This document shows positions 18,887-28,215 of a stretch of 50,824 nucleotides of DNA, piece by piece. The DNA comes from Rhizobiaceae bacterium. Lineage in GTDB: Bacteria > Pseudomonadota > Alphaproteobacteria > Rhizobiales > Rhizobiaceae. The stretch is taken from the NCBI GenBank assembly GCA_029233925.1, contig JARGOX010000030.1, positions 1-50,824 on the forward strand, given 5' to 3'. Each line of letters starts with the position of its first letter. The first letter of the stretch is position 1. The position numbers and the translations under genes are program-made. Under the pieces are notes generated by a model, which had not been told where the DNA came from, did not search any database, and saw only the letters and a program-made list of their open reading frames with translations.

Positions 18887-19019
18887 ACCCGGAACTTTGT
18901 TGTTGTGCCTTTGAATTGGCATATTCGCATTGGCAACTGGCAAGTCTGTCTGGACAACGCCGTCCCGGCACTGCATAAGGCCATAAGCATCGTCATGCTG
19001 AAGGTCGCAAGAGGTATCC

Positions 19020-19418
19020 ATGAAGAATTTCCTGATCCAGTTATTCACCTGGTGGAACGGAGCTACACCTGGGACACGGTTTCACACCTGGCGCAAAGGC
19101 ACCAGAGTGGGAACAGACGAGACCGGCAATGTCTATTATCAGGGTGGTCAGGACAGCGAAGGGCGCACCCGTCGCTGGGTCATCTATAATGGTCTGGCCG
19201 AAGCGTCAGCCATTCCTCCCGGCTGGCACGGCTGGATGCACCATAGAACGGATGTGTCGCCTGCCGATGAAGCCTATCTACCGCGTGAGTGGGAAAAGGC
19301 ACATCTGGCCAATATGACAGGCACCGCTGCCGCCTATCGGCCGAAAGGCTCCATACTCACCGAGTCTGAAAGACCACGGGTAACAGGTGACTATGATGCC
19401 TGGACACCAGGTGCCTGA
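19020..19418 (+). CDS. NDUFA12-family complex I accessory protein
   Basis: This 132-residue protein matches the NDUFA12 (B17.2) family, one of the few mitochondrial complex I accessory subunits with alphaproteobacterial homologues. Diagnostic segments are TRVGTDETGNVYYQ, RRWVIYNG and PPGWHGWMHH. In mitochondria it sits on the peripheral arm of NADH:ubiquinone oxidoreductase, and the bacterial protein is presumed to do the same. The nuo operon is not in the window. The following DUF2155 gene is a common neighbour in alphaproteobacteria. The ATG has AAGAGG about 7 bp upstream. Confidence 0.92.
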   Translation: MKNFLIQLFTWWNGATPGTRFHTWRKGTRVGTDETGNVYYQGGQDSEGRTRRWVIYNGLAEASAIPPGWHGWMHHRTDVSPADEAYLPREWEKAHLANMTGTAAAYRPKGSILTESERPRVTGDYDAWTPGA

Positions 19419-19445
19419 TTGTCCAGTACAGCCAGGATATGTGAT

Positions 19446-19907
19446 GTGATCAAAAATATTTTCAAATTTGCTGCCGCCGGTCGGCTGTCTGCCATTGTCC
19501 TTTGCATCCTGTGCGGCGCAGCGACGGCTCAGGACGCGGTGGAAAAGCTGGATCTGCAGCCTGCAGAGGAGTCACGCAGATCGAACCCGGTTGCGGTTTT
19601 TTCAGGCATCGACAAGATTACCGGCCGTATCATTACCTTTGACGTCTATATTGACGAGACCGTGCAATTTGGTGCGCTGCAGGTAACGCCGCGCGTTTGT
19701 TATAATCGCAATGAAACCGAAGCGCCCAAAACGACGACATTTGTTGAAGTTGACGAGATAACGCTGGATCGTAAAATTCGCCGTATCTTCACCGGTTGGA
19801 TGTTTGCGGATTCACCGGGACTGAATGCCGTTGACCATGCGGTCTATGACGTATGGCTGAAAGAATGCCGCTCGGATTCTTCGGTACCGGCACCAGCGGA
19901 AAAATAG
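19446..19907 (+). CDS. DUF2155 domain-containing exported protein
   Basis: With a GTG start at 19446 the protein has 153 residues. It has a hydrophobic signal peptide ending near the AATAQD site, then a DUF2155 domain (AVFSGIDKITGRIITFDVYI, LQVTPRVCYNR, RIFTGWMFADSPGLNAVDHAVYDVWL). The domain is found mainly in alphaproteobacteria and its function is not established; a periplasmic location is inferred. AGGA precedes the GTG by about 9 bp. A TTG at 19419, directly after the NDUFA12 stop, is an alternative start. It is convergent with aat, leaving only 26 bp between stops. Confidence 0.85.
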   Translation: MIKNIFKFAAAGRLSAIVLCILCGAATAQDAVEKLDLQPAEESRRSNPVAVFSGIDKITGRIITFDVYIDETVQFGALQVTPRVCYNRNETEAPKTTTFVEVDEITLDRKIRRIFTGWMFADSPGLNAVDHAVYDVWLKECRSDSSVPAPAEK

Positions 19908-19933
19908 CATTTTCGAACGCTGGAAATGCACAT

Positions 19934-20566
19934 TCAAAAAACCCGGATCGGGCGCTCTATAAAATCTGCATCAACGCCCATGGCTTTGTCCAGCAGGGCT
20001 TCATAGGTTTCCTTGGGAATATCGATGGTTCCGAACCGTTTCAGGTGTTCGGTGGTAAATTGGGTGTCGAGCAGCACAAAGCCGCGTTCACGCAAACGCT
20101 TAACCAGGGCCACCAGACAGACTTTGGAAGCATCCGGCTCACGCGAGAACATGCTTTCTCCAAAGAATGCACCCTTTAGCGTCACACCATAGAGTCCGCC
20201 CACCAGATGATCATCCCGCCAGGCCTCGACGCTGTGCGCATGGCCGATCTGATGCAATTGCCCGTAGAGTTCGCGTATGGTCCTGTTGATCCAGGTCTTT
20301 GTCCTGCCGGGCGCCGGTTCGGCGCAGCCATCGACAACGGCGTTGAATGCCGTATCGATCCGTATATCAAAGCGGTTCTGACGACAGGCCTTGGCTAGGC
20401 TTTTGGGAATGTGAAATGCGTCCAGTGGCAGTATGCCGCGATGCTCGGGTTCTACCCAGAATATTTCCGGATCATCGGCCGAATCGGCCATCGGAAAAAG
20501 GCCGCAGCTATAGGCCCTCAAAAGCAATTGTGGAGTGATTTCCATCCGGTCATCACTCTGGTGCAT
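19934..20566 (-). CDS. aat: Leucyl/phenylalanyl-tRNA-protein transferase
   Basis: The 210-residue enzyme adds Leu or Phe from aminoacyl-tRNA to N-terminal Arg or Lys of proteins, marking them for ClpAP through the N-end rule. Family motifs are clear: [16 protein letters not shown] near the N terminus, then [32 protein letters not shown] and [15 protein letters not shown]. The ATG at 20566 is preceded by GGAG and gives the expected N terminus; a GTG at 20668 would add 34 residues with no family resemblance. It lies about 110 bp downstream of accC on the same strand. Confidence 0.95.
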   Translation of the reverse strand: MHQSDDRMEITPQLLLRAYSCGLFPMADSADDPEIFWVEPEHRGILPLDAFHIPKSLAKACRQNRFDIRIDTAFNAVVDGCAEPAPGRTKTWINRTIRELYGQLHQIGHAHSVEAWRDDHLVGGLYGVTLKGAFFGESMFSREPDASKVCLVALVKRLRERGFVLLDTQFTTEHLKRFGTIDIPKETYEALLDKAMGVDADFIERPIRVF

Positions 20567-20675
20567 GCTTGTTCTCCGCAATTGCGACAGCCCTTGAAGT
20601 ATCCAGGCTGTCGCCGATTGAACAAAATCACGCCCTGAAACATGCAGCCTTGCGCACCTACAGGGCACTCAAATG

Positions 20676-22016
20676 CTATTTTTTCGCCAGGTATTTTTCA
20701 AGCCAGTGAATGTCATAATCACCATTGGCTATATCCTGATTGTCGAGCAGGTCAATGAACAGCGGAATCGTCGTATCGATACCATCGATCACAAATTCAT
20801 CCAGCGCCCTGCGCAGGCGCATCATGCATTCAACGCGTGTTCTGCCATGAACAATCAGCTTGCCGATGAGACTGTCATAATAGGGAGGGATGGAATAGCC
20901 CTGATACACCCCGGAATCGACGCGAACGCCAAGGCCGCCGGGCGGATGGTAATGGGTAATCAGCCCTGGAGACGGTGTGAATGTGCGGGCATTTTCGGCA
21001 TTGATCCGACATTCGATGGCGTGGCCGTTGAAGCGCACTTCATCCTGGGTCATCGAAAGCCCGCCGCCTGATGCAATGCGGATTTGTTCATTGACCAGAT
21101 CGATGCCTGTTATGGCCTCTGTCACCGGGTGTTCGACCTGCAGCCTTGTGTTCATTTCAATGAAATAGAATTCGCCGTTTTCATAGAGGAATTCAACGGT
21201 ACCGGCGCCCCGGTACTTGAGTTTTTTCATCGCATTGGCGCAAACCATGCCGATATCTTCGCGCTGCTGGTTGTTCAATGCGGGAGAATTCGCCTCTTCC
21301 CAGACCTTCTGGTGGCGGCGCTGCAGGGAACAGTCGCGCTCCCCAAGGTGCACGGCATTGCCTTCGCCGTCGCCCATGACCTGAATTTCTATATGGCGCG
21401 GCTTGCTGAGGTATTTTTCAATATAGACCGCATCATTGCCAAATGCGGAACCGGCCTCTGTGCGAGCAGTGGCAAGTGCAATGGAAAGTTCGGACTCATT
21501 GTTGGCAACTTTCATGCCGCGGCCACCGCCACCGGCTGTCGCCTTGATGATGACCGGATAACCGATCTCGCCGGCGACACGCGCCGCTACGCGATCATCC
21601 GATACTTCACCCGGTGAACCCGGCACCACCGGAATGCCCAGTTCCAGCGCCGTCTTCTTGGCGGTAATCTTGTCGCCCATGATCTGGATATGTTCGGCCG
21701 TAGGTCCGATGAATGTAATGGCGTGGGCTTCCAGAATCTCAGCAAACTTGGCGTTTTCGGACAGGAATCCGTAACCGGGATGTACGGCATCGGCCCCTGT
21801 AATCTCGCAGGCCGCTACGATCTGATGAATATTGAGATAGCTGTCGCGCGACGGCGGCGGACCTATGCACACGCTTTCATCGGCAAGGCGCACATGCATG
21901 GCATCTGCGTCAGCAGTCGAATGGACAGCCACTGTGCTGATGCCCAACTCCTTGCAGGCACGCAACACGCGCAGCGCGATTTCACCGCGATTGGCTATAA
22001 GTATCTTTGACAGCAT
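20676..22016 (-). CDS. accC: Acetyl-CoA carboxylase, biotin carboxylase subunit
   Basis: This 446-residue ATP-grasp enzyme carboxylates biotin on AccB using ATP and bicarbonate, the first step of malonyl-CoA and fatty acid synthesis. It has the biotin carboxylase N-domain ([16 protein letters not shown]), the [15 protein letters not shown] motif, the glycine-rich ATP lid AGGGGRGMK, and the catalytic [14 protein letters not shown] segment. Length matches the E. coli enzyme. It lies 8 bp downstream of accB, forming the standard accBC unit, with aroQ upstream. Confidence 0.98.
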   Translation of the reverse strand: MLSKILIANRGEIALRVLRACKELGISTVAVHSTADADAMHVRLADESVCIGPPPSRDSYLNIHQIVAACEITGADAVHPGYGFLSENAKFAEILEAHAITFIGPTAEHIQIMGDKITAKKTALELGIPVVPGSPGEVSDDRVAARVAGEIGYPVIIKATAGGGGRGMKVANNESELSIALATARTEAGSAFGNDAVYIEKYLSKPRHIEIQVMGDGEGNAVHLGERDCSLQRRHQKVWEEANSPALNNQQREDIGMVCANAMKKLKYRGAGTVEFLYENGEFYFIEMNTRLQVEHPVTEAITGIDLVNEQIRIASGGGLSMTQDEVRFNGHAIECRINAENARTFTPSPGLITHYHPPGGLGVRVDSGVYQGYSIPPYYDSLIGKLIVHGRTRVECMMRLRRALDEFVIDGIDTTIPLFIDLLDNQDIANGDYDIHWLEKYLAKK

Positions 22017-22024
22017 GAATTGGC

Positions 22025-22501
22025 CTATTCAATAATGAGAAGCGGTTCACCGAATTCGACCGGTTGAGAATCGGTGACGAGAATGGCCGTGACCTTGCCC
22101 GCCCGCGGCGCAGGTATCTGGTTCATTGTCTTCATCGCTTCAATGATCAGCACAGGCTGTCCCTCATCGACCATCTGGCCAATCTCGACAAAAGCATTTG
22201 ATTCAGGTGACGGTGAAAGATAGGCGGTACCCACCATGGGGGAGGTAACCGCATTTTTCATGTTCAGACCTGAATCGGCAGGTGCATCGGATGATGCAGA
22301 TCCAACCGTGACCGCAGGGGCAGCAGGTGCCGGACCCTGTGCATAGGCTTGCATGGGATATGCAACAGGTGAACCGCCGCGTGAAACGCGAATACGCAGA
22401 TCATCCTGTTCGATCTCGATCTCGGTGAGATCTGTTTCATTCAGGATATTGGCGAGGTCGCGCACCAGATCTTGATCGATACCGGTTTTTCTTGTTGCCA
22501 T
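22025..22501 (-). CDS. accB: Acetyl-CoA carboxylase biotin carboxyl carrier protein
   Basis: This 158-residue protein carries a C-terminal biotinyl domain with the EAMK biotinylation site; Lys124 is the predicted attachment point. An N-terminal helical segment (about 1-45) and a flexible Ala/Pro-rich linker (about 50-75) precede it, as in other AccB proteins. It shuttles carboxybiotin between AccC and the carboxyltransferase. It is 27 bp downstream of aroQ and 8 bp upstream of accC. Confidence 0.97.
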   Translation of the reverse strand: MATRKTGIDQDLVRDLANILNETDLTEIEIEQDDLRIRVSRGGSPVAYPMQAYAQGPAPAAPAVTVGSASSDAPADSGLNMKNAVTSPMVGTAYLSPSPESNAFVEIGQMVDEGQPVLIIEAMKTMNQIPAPRAGKVTAILVTDSQPVEFGEPLLIIE

Positions 22502-22528
22502 CGAGATGGGTCCTTTACGAACGTGTTC

Positions 22529-22969
22529 TTAATTGTCACAGATGTCGAATAGTGCACGCAGCGCAAGCTGATAGCTGTTTGCTCCGAACCCACATATCAT
22601 GCCAGCAGCAACCGGTGCTACCATTGATACATGTCTGAATGCTTCACGTGCATGAATGTTTGAAAGATGCAGTTCAACCACCGGAACACCAATTGCCCGT
22701 ATAGCGTCCTGCAAGGCAATGGACGTATGGCCATAGGCACCCGGATTGAGCGCAATGCCCACAGCCGCGTCCCCGGCCTCATGCAGCCAGTCGACCAGAA
22801 CGCCTTCATGGTTGGTCTGACGGAAATCAATTTCATAGCCGCGTGTTTCTGCCAATGTTTGGCAATCGGCCTCAATATCTTTCAAAGTCTTGCCGCCATA
22901 GATGCCCGGCTCTCTTTTGCCGAGGGCATTCAGGTTGGGTCCATTCAGAATGAACACTTTTGGCGCCAT
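22529..22969 (-). CDS. aroQ: Type II 3-dehydroquinate dehydratase
   Basis: This 146-residue enzyme catalyses the third step of the shikimate pathway, 3-dehydroquinate to 3-dehydroshikimate. The type II hallmarks are present: ILNGPNLNALGKREPGIYG with the catalytic Tyr, QTNHEGVLVDWLHEA, LNPGAYGHTSIALQDAI, and ELHLSNIHAREAFRH with the catalytic His. Type II enzymes are dodecameric and cytosolic. Placement just upstream of accBC is common in alphaproteobacteria. Confidence 0.97.
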   Translation of the reverse strand: MAPKVFILNGPNLNALGKREPGIYGGKTLKDIEADCQTLAETRGYEIDFRQTNHEGVLVDWLHEAGDAAVGIALNPGAYGHTSIALQDAIRAIGVPVVELHLSNIHAREAFRHVSMVAPVAAGMICGFGANSYQLALRALFDICDN

Positions 22970-23023
22970 GGTTTGTTACCCTATGAATTAAAGTGACAGA
23001 CATATAGACGGCATCGCTGGCAA

Positions 23024-23053
23024 GGAAAAGCCCCAGCTGTTGCTCCGGGGCAT
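23024..23053 (-). terminator. Rho-independent terminator, minus strand
   Basis: On the minus strand GCCCCGG and CTGGGGC form a hairpin (23030-23051) followed by TTTTCCTT. It lies downstream of the DsbA-like gene and upstream of aroQ, so it separates the protease/DsbA unit from the aroQ-accBC unit. Confidence 0.7.
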
Positions 23054-23110
23054 TAAAACACAGGAAGATTAAGGATCCGCTGGCACGCGAGAATGTCGAA
23101 TGACATTGCT

Positions 23111-23137
23111 GATTCTTCGGGAAGCACCCGAAGAATC
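23111..23137. other. Perfect 11-bp stem-loop downstream of the DsbA-like gene
   Basis: GATTCTTCGGG and CCCGAAGAATC are perfectly complementary around a 5-nt loop. Neither strand has a proper T-run after it, so it is not a classical terminator. It lies 40 bp past the DsbA-like stop codon and about 60 bp before the terminator hairpin at 23030-23051. It could protect the mRNA 3' end or be a protein-binding palindrome. Confidence 0.7.
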
Positions 23138-23177
23138 ATAATTTCAGCCAGCAACTATTCCTGCTTTAATACGCCAG

Positions 23178-23942
23178 TCAGCAAGTTGCGCTTTGGCATT
23201 CGCGCATATTGGCGATCTTGCCGGCCAGGGTTAACGTCCCGACAGCACCGAAAACAGCTTCTTCGCCAACAACGTAGGATGGTGTTCCGGAAATGCCGAG
23301 ACCATCAGCCAACTGATAGGTTTCCCGGAAACTGTTATTGATGTTTTCATCGTCCATCGCCGCACGCAAGGCCGTTTCCTCAACGCCAAGCTTCAATGCA
23401 AGCTTGATGGCGCTGGCCTCCGTAGCGCGGCCTCGTCCGCCCAGCAATTCCAGGTGGAATTCCTCGTATTTTTCAGGAGCCAGATTCAGAAAGGCTGTGC
23501 TGACACGATGGGCTGCAATGGAATCCTCGCCAAGAATGGGGAATTCCTTCAACACGAACCGAATATTGGGATCGCTGGCGATAATCTCTTCCATGTCCTT
23601 CATGGCGCGTTTGCAATAGCCGCAATTGTAATCGAAGAATTCGACAATCGTCACATCGCCTTCCGGATTGCCAAGAACAATATTGAAAGGTGATTCGAAA
23701 ATCTTCTCGCGCGCCTCAACGATCACCTGTTTGGCCTTTGAGCTCTGCGCCAACTCCTGCTTGGCTTCATAGGCTTGCTGGGCTTCCAGCAGTACCTCGG
23801 GGTTGGCGATGAGATACTCCCGGATGAACTGGCCGAACTCCTCTTTTTGTGCATCGTCCAGAGCAAAGGCAGGCAATGGTGCCACCAGCAGCAGCAGGGC
23901 TGTGCATATTCCGCCAAAATATCTGCGTGTCATTCGGGTCAT
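23178..23942 (-). CDS. DsbA-family thiol:disulfide oxidoreductase
   Basis: The 254-residue protein has a signal peptide (cleavage near PAFA/LDD), an N-terminal helical extension (about 30-85) and a thioredoxin/DSBA fold with the active site CGYC at residues 107-110. The cis-Pro loop ISGTPSYV is present. The N-terminal extension resembles Com1- and ScsC-type periplasmic oxidoreductases, so it may be an isomerase or a dedicated oxidase. Two extra cysteines lie at the extreme C terminus (ECQSATC), the last being the final residue. The ATG at 23942 has GAGG upstream. It begins 35 bp after the M48 protease stop and is probably co-transcribed with it, a pairing consistent with envelope quality control. 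Confidence 0.9.
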   Translation of the reverse strand: MTRMTRRYFGGICTALLLLVAPLPAFALDDAQKEEFGQFIREYLIANPEVLLEAQQAYEAKQELAQSSKAKQVIVEAREKIFESPFNIVLGNPEGDVTIVEFFDYNCGYCKRAMKDMEEIIASDPNIRFVLKEFPILGEDSIAAHRVSTAFLNLAPEKYEEFHLELLGGRGRATEASAIKLALKLGVEETALRAAMDDENINNSFRETYQLADGLGISGTPSYVVGEEAVFGAVGTLTLAGKIANMRECQSATC

Positions 23943-23977
23943 ATTATCCTCATTCAGTCCGGCCATTGGGCACTGCT

Positions 23978-25381
23978 TCATTTGTTGCGATATTGAATAA
24001 TGTCATTGGCGCGTTGCCAACTGGGCGTACCTTTCTGCAATTTTTGCTGGGCACGCACTGCGAAGTTCTTTGCCAGGGCGAGATTTCCGCCTCTGAAGTT
24101 GGCTTCAGCCTCAGTGAGTTCGGCATTGGCGATGTCACCTGTCTGCGCATAGGCACGTGACAGATAGGAGTAGGCATTGAAATTGTTTGGATCCGTTGAG
24201 ATCGCAGCTCGCAATTCCTGAATTGCCTTCTTCATCACGGAACTCTTGCCTGTCGAAAGATAGGCAAATCCCAGTCGGCCCCGTATCACCCCTGATTTGT
24301 ATTTGTCGAGCTGAACAGCCCTGGAGAAAGCGGAAGCAGCCTTGTCAGGTTGCCGTGCAGCCAGAAAAATCTCGCCTTTCATTTCATAGAGATAGGGATT
24401 GCTCTTGTCCTGTGCAATCAGCTTGTCAATTTCCGAAAGCGCTTTGCGTGTATCGCCGCGCAGGAAAGAAGCGATTGCCTGTCCATAGCGTTCACCGGCG
24501 CTGCCGCGAGAATCCTGAAAGGCTCGGCTGACGGCTGGCGCACCGCCTGCATAAGCGGCTATCTTGCCCCGCGCCATGTCATGGCGGTTTTGCAGCGATT
24601 TGGAATCTGTCTTGTTGTAAAATTTGCTTTTTTTGGCCAGCTCTTCCATTAGGGAAATACGATCCTGGGGCAGGGGATGGCTGACTTCATAGGGGTTGCT
24701 GCGCACACCTGCCAGGACACGTTCCTGGGAAAAACGCTGGAAGGTGGTCAGCATGCCCTTGCCGGACTGTCCTGTTGCCTCAAGATATTTGATGGCCGCC
24801 CGGTCGGCGGTGATTTCCTCCGAACGGCGATAACTCAGCAGCGCACGCTGCGCGACACTTGGAGCAGCAGAAGCCAGGCCGCCACCTGCGGCTGAGGCAC
24901 CTTGCACACCGGCAAGGCCGCCCGCAGCCGCTGCGCCCATTCCGACAAGCGATCCGACAACGGCCAAAGTCCGCGCTCTGGCAATCTGCTCGCGCAATCT
25001 TTGCTGGTGTCCACCGGCCAGATGTCCCGATTCATGGGCAAGGACACCAATGATCTCATTGGGCGACCGGGCCGTCAGGATGGCTCCGGTATTGATGAAA
25101 ATGCGCCGGCCATCAACAAAGGCATTGAAGGATGAGCTGTTCACCAGGACAATCTCGATTCCCTTGCGATTGAGGCCTGCGGTTTTCAAGATCGGGCGAG
25201 AATAATCCAGTAAAAGCCCTTCAAGCTCCGCATCGCGCACGACGGGGACACTGCCCTGTGCCAAAGGTGATGCCGTCTGTGCCACAGAAACAAGGCATGT
25301 CAACAGAACCATGGACAGGCTCTTCATCGTTTTCGATACAAGCGACACCTGTATGCTCTCCTTGAAATCTAAACCGGACAT
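23978..25381 (-). CDS. M48-family metalloprotease with TPR-like repeats
   Basis: The 467-residue protein has a signal peptide (LSMVLLTCLVSVAQTASPLA), a gluzincin catalytic domain with the zinc motif HESGH (His116, Glu117, His120) and a downstream EEITAD containing the likely third ligand Glu. A Gly/Ala-rich hydrophobic segment follows the zinc motif. The C-terminal third consists of TPR-like helical repeats (NPYLYEMKGEIFLAARQPDK and similar). The architecture matches BepA/YfgC, a periplasmic protease-chaperone for outer membrane assembly. The ATG at 25381 has GGGAG upstream; other starts lie at 25411 and 25327. Confidence 0.9.
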   Translation of the reverse strand: MSGLDFKESIQVSLVSKTMKSLSMVLLTCLVSVAQTASPLAQGSVPVVRDAELEGLLLDYSRPILKTAGLNRKGIEIVLVNSSSFNAFVDGRRIFINTGAILTARSPNEIIGVLAHESGHLAGGHQQRLREQIARARTLAVVGSLVGMGAAAAGGLAGVQGASAAGGGLASAAPSVAQRALLSYRRSEEITADRAAIKYLEATGQSGKGMLTTFQRFSQERVLAGVRSNPYEVSHPLPQDRISLMEELAKKSKFYNKTDSKSLQNRHDMARGKIAAYAGGAPAVSRAFQDSRGSAGERYGQAIASFLRGDTRKALSEIDKLIAQDKSNPYLYEMKGEIFLAARQPDKAASAFSRAVQLDKYKSGVIRGRLGFAYLSTGKSSVMKKAIQELRAAISTDPNNFNAYSYLSRAYAQTGDIANAELTEAEANFRGGNLALAKNFAVRAQQKLQKGTPSWQRANDIIQYRNK

Positions 25382-25557
25382 GTGGTTTCTCCCGCAAACA
25401 ATAGCAGCCATTGAGTCACGATGAACAGGGCATGATCCGTACTTCGCGTCATTGTGATTGCTTTACAATGGTTGTGATCTCCATGCCAATCGGGCATTTG
25501 TATGACAGTGCGTCCTTATGGACCATATCACGCAGGCCATACCATAAGGATTTGACA

Positions 25558-26721
25558 GTGACACGGATTTCCAGACGCAGTGCCGTCGAGCCTTTCCACG
25601 CCATGGATGTGCTGGGCCAGGCGATCAAAAGAAAAGATCAGGGCTATCCGGTCATTTCAATGGCGGTCGGTCAACCCTGCCATGCCGCTCCGGCAAGTGT
25701 CATCGCGGCTGCCCGCGAAGCCTTGCTGTCAGAAAAGATCGGCTATACCGATGCCCTCGGTCTGCATGCCCTGCGCAACAGGATTTCGCAGCACTACTCA
25801 ACCCGCTACGGGGTTGCCGTCGACCCGGGCCGAATTGCCGTGACCACCGGTTCATCGGCGGGTTTCAATCTGGCGTTTCTCTCGTTGTTTGATGTGGGCG
25901 ATCGCGTTGCCATAACGCGGCCCGGCTATCCCGCCTATCGCAATATTCTTGCGGCGCTCGGGCTGCAGGCTGTCGAGATTGAAGTCAATGCCGACACCGG
26001 TTTCACGCTCGGTCCGCAAGCCCTTGAGGAAGCGGCGAAAATCCACGGCAATATTGCCGGTGTATTGCTGGCAAGTCCTGCCAATCCGACGGGAACCGTC
26101 ACCGGCAGGACGGCGCTGAAAGCGCTTGTCGATTATTGTGATGCGCGCGAGATCGCCTTTCTGTCCGACGAGATTTATCACGGGCTCAACTATACGGGTG
26201 AAGATACCACGGCCCTGTCGCTGAGCGACAATGCCGTCATCATCAACTCCTTTTCCAAATATTATTGCATGACAGGCTGGAGAATTGGCTGGATGGTGCT
26301 GCCGGAAATCATGATTCGGCCCGTCGAGCGGCTGGCGCAAAGTCTCTATATCAGTCCGCCGGAGCTTTCCCAGATTGCCGCCTGTGCGGCGTTTTCGGCC
26401 AGCACCGAACTGGAGGCTATCAAACAGGGCTACCGTTCGAACCGTGAGCTGCTGATGCAGCGGCTGCCGCAGATAGGCTTTGACATAGCCTCGCCCATGG
26501 ATGGGGCATTCTATGCCTATGTCGATGCAAGCCGGCACACCAATGATACGATGCAATTCTCAAAGACCATGCTGAACGAAATCAACGTCGCGGCAACGCC
26601 CGGCAGGGACTTTGATCCTGTCGAAGGACACCGCATGATGCGTTTTTCCTACGCCGGTTCCATGGACGAGATGGTCGAGGCTTTGGACAGAATGGAAAAA
26701 TGGCTGCTGAAGACTGTCTGA
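25558..26721 (+). CDS. Class I/II pyridoxal-phosphate aminotransferase
   Basis: The protein has 387 residues from a GTG start that is preceded by AAGGA at good distance; the longer open frame to 25411 reads unlike any aminotransferase and overlaps the divergent protease promoter. Fold type I features are intact: SEKIGYTDALGLHALRNRIS, the SPANPTGT motif, FLSDEIYHGL with the pyridine-binding Asp, and the Schiff-base Lys234 in INSFSKYYCMTGWRIGW. It is close to the aspartate/branched-chain aminotransferase group, but the amino donor cannot be fixed from sequence. It is divergent from the M48 protease and ends in a strong terminator. Confidence 0.9.
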   Translation: MTRISRRSAVEPFHAMDVLGQAIKRKDQGYPVISMAVGQPCHAAPASVIAAAREALLSEKIGYTDALGLHALRNRISQHYSTRYGVAVDPGRIAVTTGSSAGFNLAFLSLFDVGDRVAITRPGYPAYRNILAALGLQAVEIEVNADTGFTLGPQALEEAAKIHGNIAGVLLASPANPTGTVTGRTALKALVDYCDAREIAFLSDEIYHGLNYTGEDTTALSLSDNAVIINSFSKYYCMTGWRIGWMVLPEIMIRPVERLAQSLYISPPELSQIAACAAFSASTELEAIKQGYRSNRELLMQRLPQIGFDIASPMDGAFYAYVDASRHTNDTMQFSKTMLNEINVAATPGRDFDPVEGHRMMRFSYAGSMDEMVEALDRMEKWLLKTV

Positions 26722-26730
26722 TAAGACGTG

Positions 26731-26775
26731 CAATCCGCTCGGGGCAAAAAATCAAGCCCCGATGCGGATTGTTTA
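26731..26775. terminator. Strong bidirectional terminator hairpin
   Basis: Arms CAATCCGC and GCGGATTG, extended inward by CGGGGC/GCCCCG, enclose a loop with an A-run. On the plus strand TTTAAG follows; the minus strand is preceded by the same palindrome. It lies between the convergent aminotransferase and RraA-like genes, and marks the boundary between the housekeeping block and the transporter cassettes. Confidence 0.85.
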
Positions 26776-26803
26776 AGTCTTGGCCAGGCAATGCCGCCAG
26801 TCA

Positions 26804-27466
26804 TCAGACCGGCCAGATCGCCTGCAATTTTTCCCCGGAAAGAATGCGATCACGCGCAGCCGCCTCGTTGGCGCCAAGCGCATCTGCCGCATCGGCTACA
26901 TCGCGTACCCGACCCTTGGGAATGGCGACGACACCGTCAATATCACCGAAAATGATATCGCCGGGTGCTACAGTCACCTGGCCGAGCGTCAGCGGCACCT
27001 GGCTTTCCCTGGGTTCCTTTTTGCCCGTCACACCGACGGGGCTTGCCGATGAGCCGAACAGGGGATAACCCAGTTGGCGCACCTGGGCGAGATCACGCAC
27101 CGACCCCTGAACGATAGTCGCGGCGGCGCCGGCTGTCTTGGCGCCTGACGACATCAATTCGCCGGAGCAGCTTCCCGCTGCGCAAGAAGCATCGCACACG
27201 AGAACGCCGCCCTGCGGGCAATTGTCGATGGCGTTGTGATAAACGTCCTGCGGCTCGCCCTTGCGGTCCGAGGGTTTGAACAGAACAGTGACCGCCGGAC
27301 CACAGACCACGGCACCAGGCTCCAGCGCACCCAGCAGCGAAATGCCCTCCAGGTGTCCCCATAGACCCAGCGATTCCATACTGTCGTGAACGTCACCGGA
27401 ATACCACTTTTTCAGTCGCTCAATGGCGTCCCAATCGGTGTCCGTATAGTCGAATTTTGAATTCAT
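26804..27466 (-). CDS. RraA-family aldolase/decarboxylase-like protein
   Basis: This 220-residue protein belongs to the RraA/HMG-aldolase fold. Conserved parts are SGDVHDSMESLG near the N terminus, AVTVLFKPSD and the active-site loop IVQGSVRDLAQVRQLGYPLF, where the Arg-Asp pair matches residues that bind the carboxylate and the metal in HMG/CHA aldolases. Known members split 4-hydroxy-4-methyl-2-oxoglutarate or decarboxylate oxaloacetate; others inhibit RNase E. Retained catalytic residues and the transporter context favour an enzyme. Its ATG overlaps the GntR gene's stop by 4 bp, and it is the last gene of the TTT operon. Confidence 0.85.
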   Translation of the reverse strand: MNSKFDYTDTDWDAIERLKKWYSGDVHDSMESLGLWGHLEGISLLGALEPGAVVCGPAVTVLFKPSDRKGEPQDVYHNAIDNCPQGGVLVCDASCAAGSCSGELMSSGAKTAGAAATIVQGSVRDLAQVRQLGYPLFGSSASPVGVTGKKEPRESQVPLTLGQVTVAPGDIIFGDIDGVVAIPKGRVRDVADAADALGANEAAARDRILSGEKLQAIWPV

Positions 27467-28215
27467 TTCAGTTTGTCCTGTTCTTTGGCCTTGGCAATGG
27501 CGAGACGGAGATACGATGTCGAATTGGCGATCTGTTCGCGCAGCAGCGCCTTGGCGCCGAATTCGTTGCGCTCGCGGATCATTGCGAAGATTTTTGCGTG
27601 TTCGTCGTAGGCCGCCTCAAGCGATTTGGACGGGACGCGGCTGGTGACCCGGATCAGCTCGGTGATCAGGCCAAACAGATTGTTGTAAAAAACCGTCAGA
27701 ATTTCATTGCCGGCCGAGCGCACCAGCGCCAGATGGAAAGCGGCGTCCATTTCCGTGAAACCGGAAAAATCACCTTTGTCGCGCGCCACTTCCATGCCTT
27801 TCAGCGCCGCTTCGACTTCCGGGTCGATCGGGTTCTCCCTGGCCGTCAGGGTTCCCAGAACCTCGATCTCGATCATCCGGCGAACATCCATCAGTTGAAC
27901 GAGATAATCGGGATCCGTGGAAAACCGTTGCCGGATATTCGTTGCAAGCGTGCCCAGAAATTCACCGACATCATCACGCACGACAATGGTGCGTTCGCCA
28001 TGTTTGCGGCGCACCAGTCCCTTGGTTTCCAGAATCTGCAGGGCTTCGCGCACAGAGCGTGTGGAGACGCCGAAATCCCGCGCCATCTCACTTTCCGAAG
28101 GAAGGCGTTCACCGATTTCCAGCGTCCCCGCCAGGATCTTTTCCTCGAAAGCATCCGCAACGGAGGAATGCAGGCGGCTGCGCGCGCCCACCCTTTGATG
28201 TTGCTCGGCTACCAC
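27463..28215 (-). CDS. GntR-family (FCD/FadR-type) regulator
   Basis: The 250-residue protein has an N-terminal winged helix (about 15-75: LPSESEMARDFGVSTRSVREALQIL) and a C-terminal all-helical FCD domain with the metal and ligand pattern (MDVRRMIEIE, DAAFHLALVRSAGN). FCD regulators usually repress uptake and catabolism of small organic acids and respond to the substrate. The GTG start at 28215 overlaps the SDR stop by 7 bp. It probably controls the operon through the palindrome at 32042-32060. Confidence 0.92.
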   Translation of the reverse strand: MVAEQHQRVGARSRLHSSVADAFEEKILAGTLEIGERLPSESEMARDFGVSTRSVREALQILETKGLVRRKHGERTIVVRDDVGEFLGTLATNIRQRFSTDPDYLVQLMDVRRMIEIEVLGTLTARENPIDPEVEAALKGMEVARDKGDFSGFTEMDAAFHLALVRSAGNEILTVFYNNLFGLITELIRVTSRVPSKSLEAAYDEHAKIFAMIRERNEFGAKALLREQIANSTSYLRLAIAKAKEQDKLK

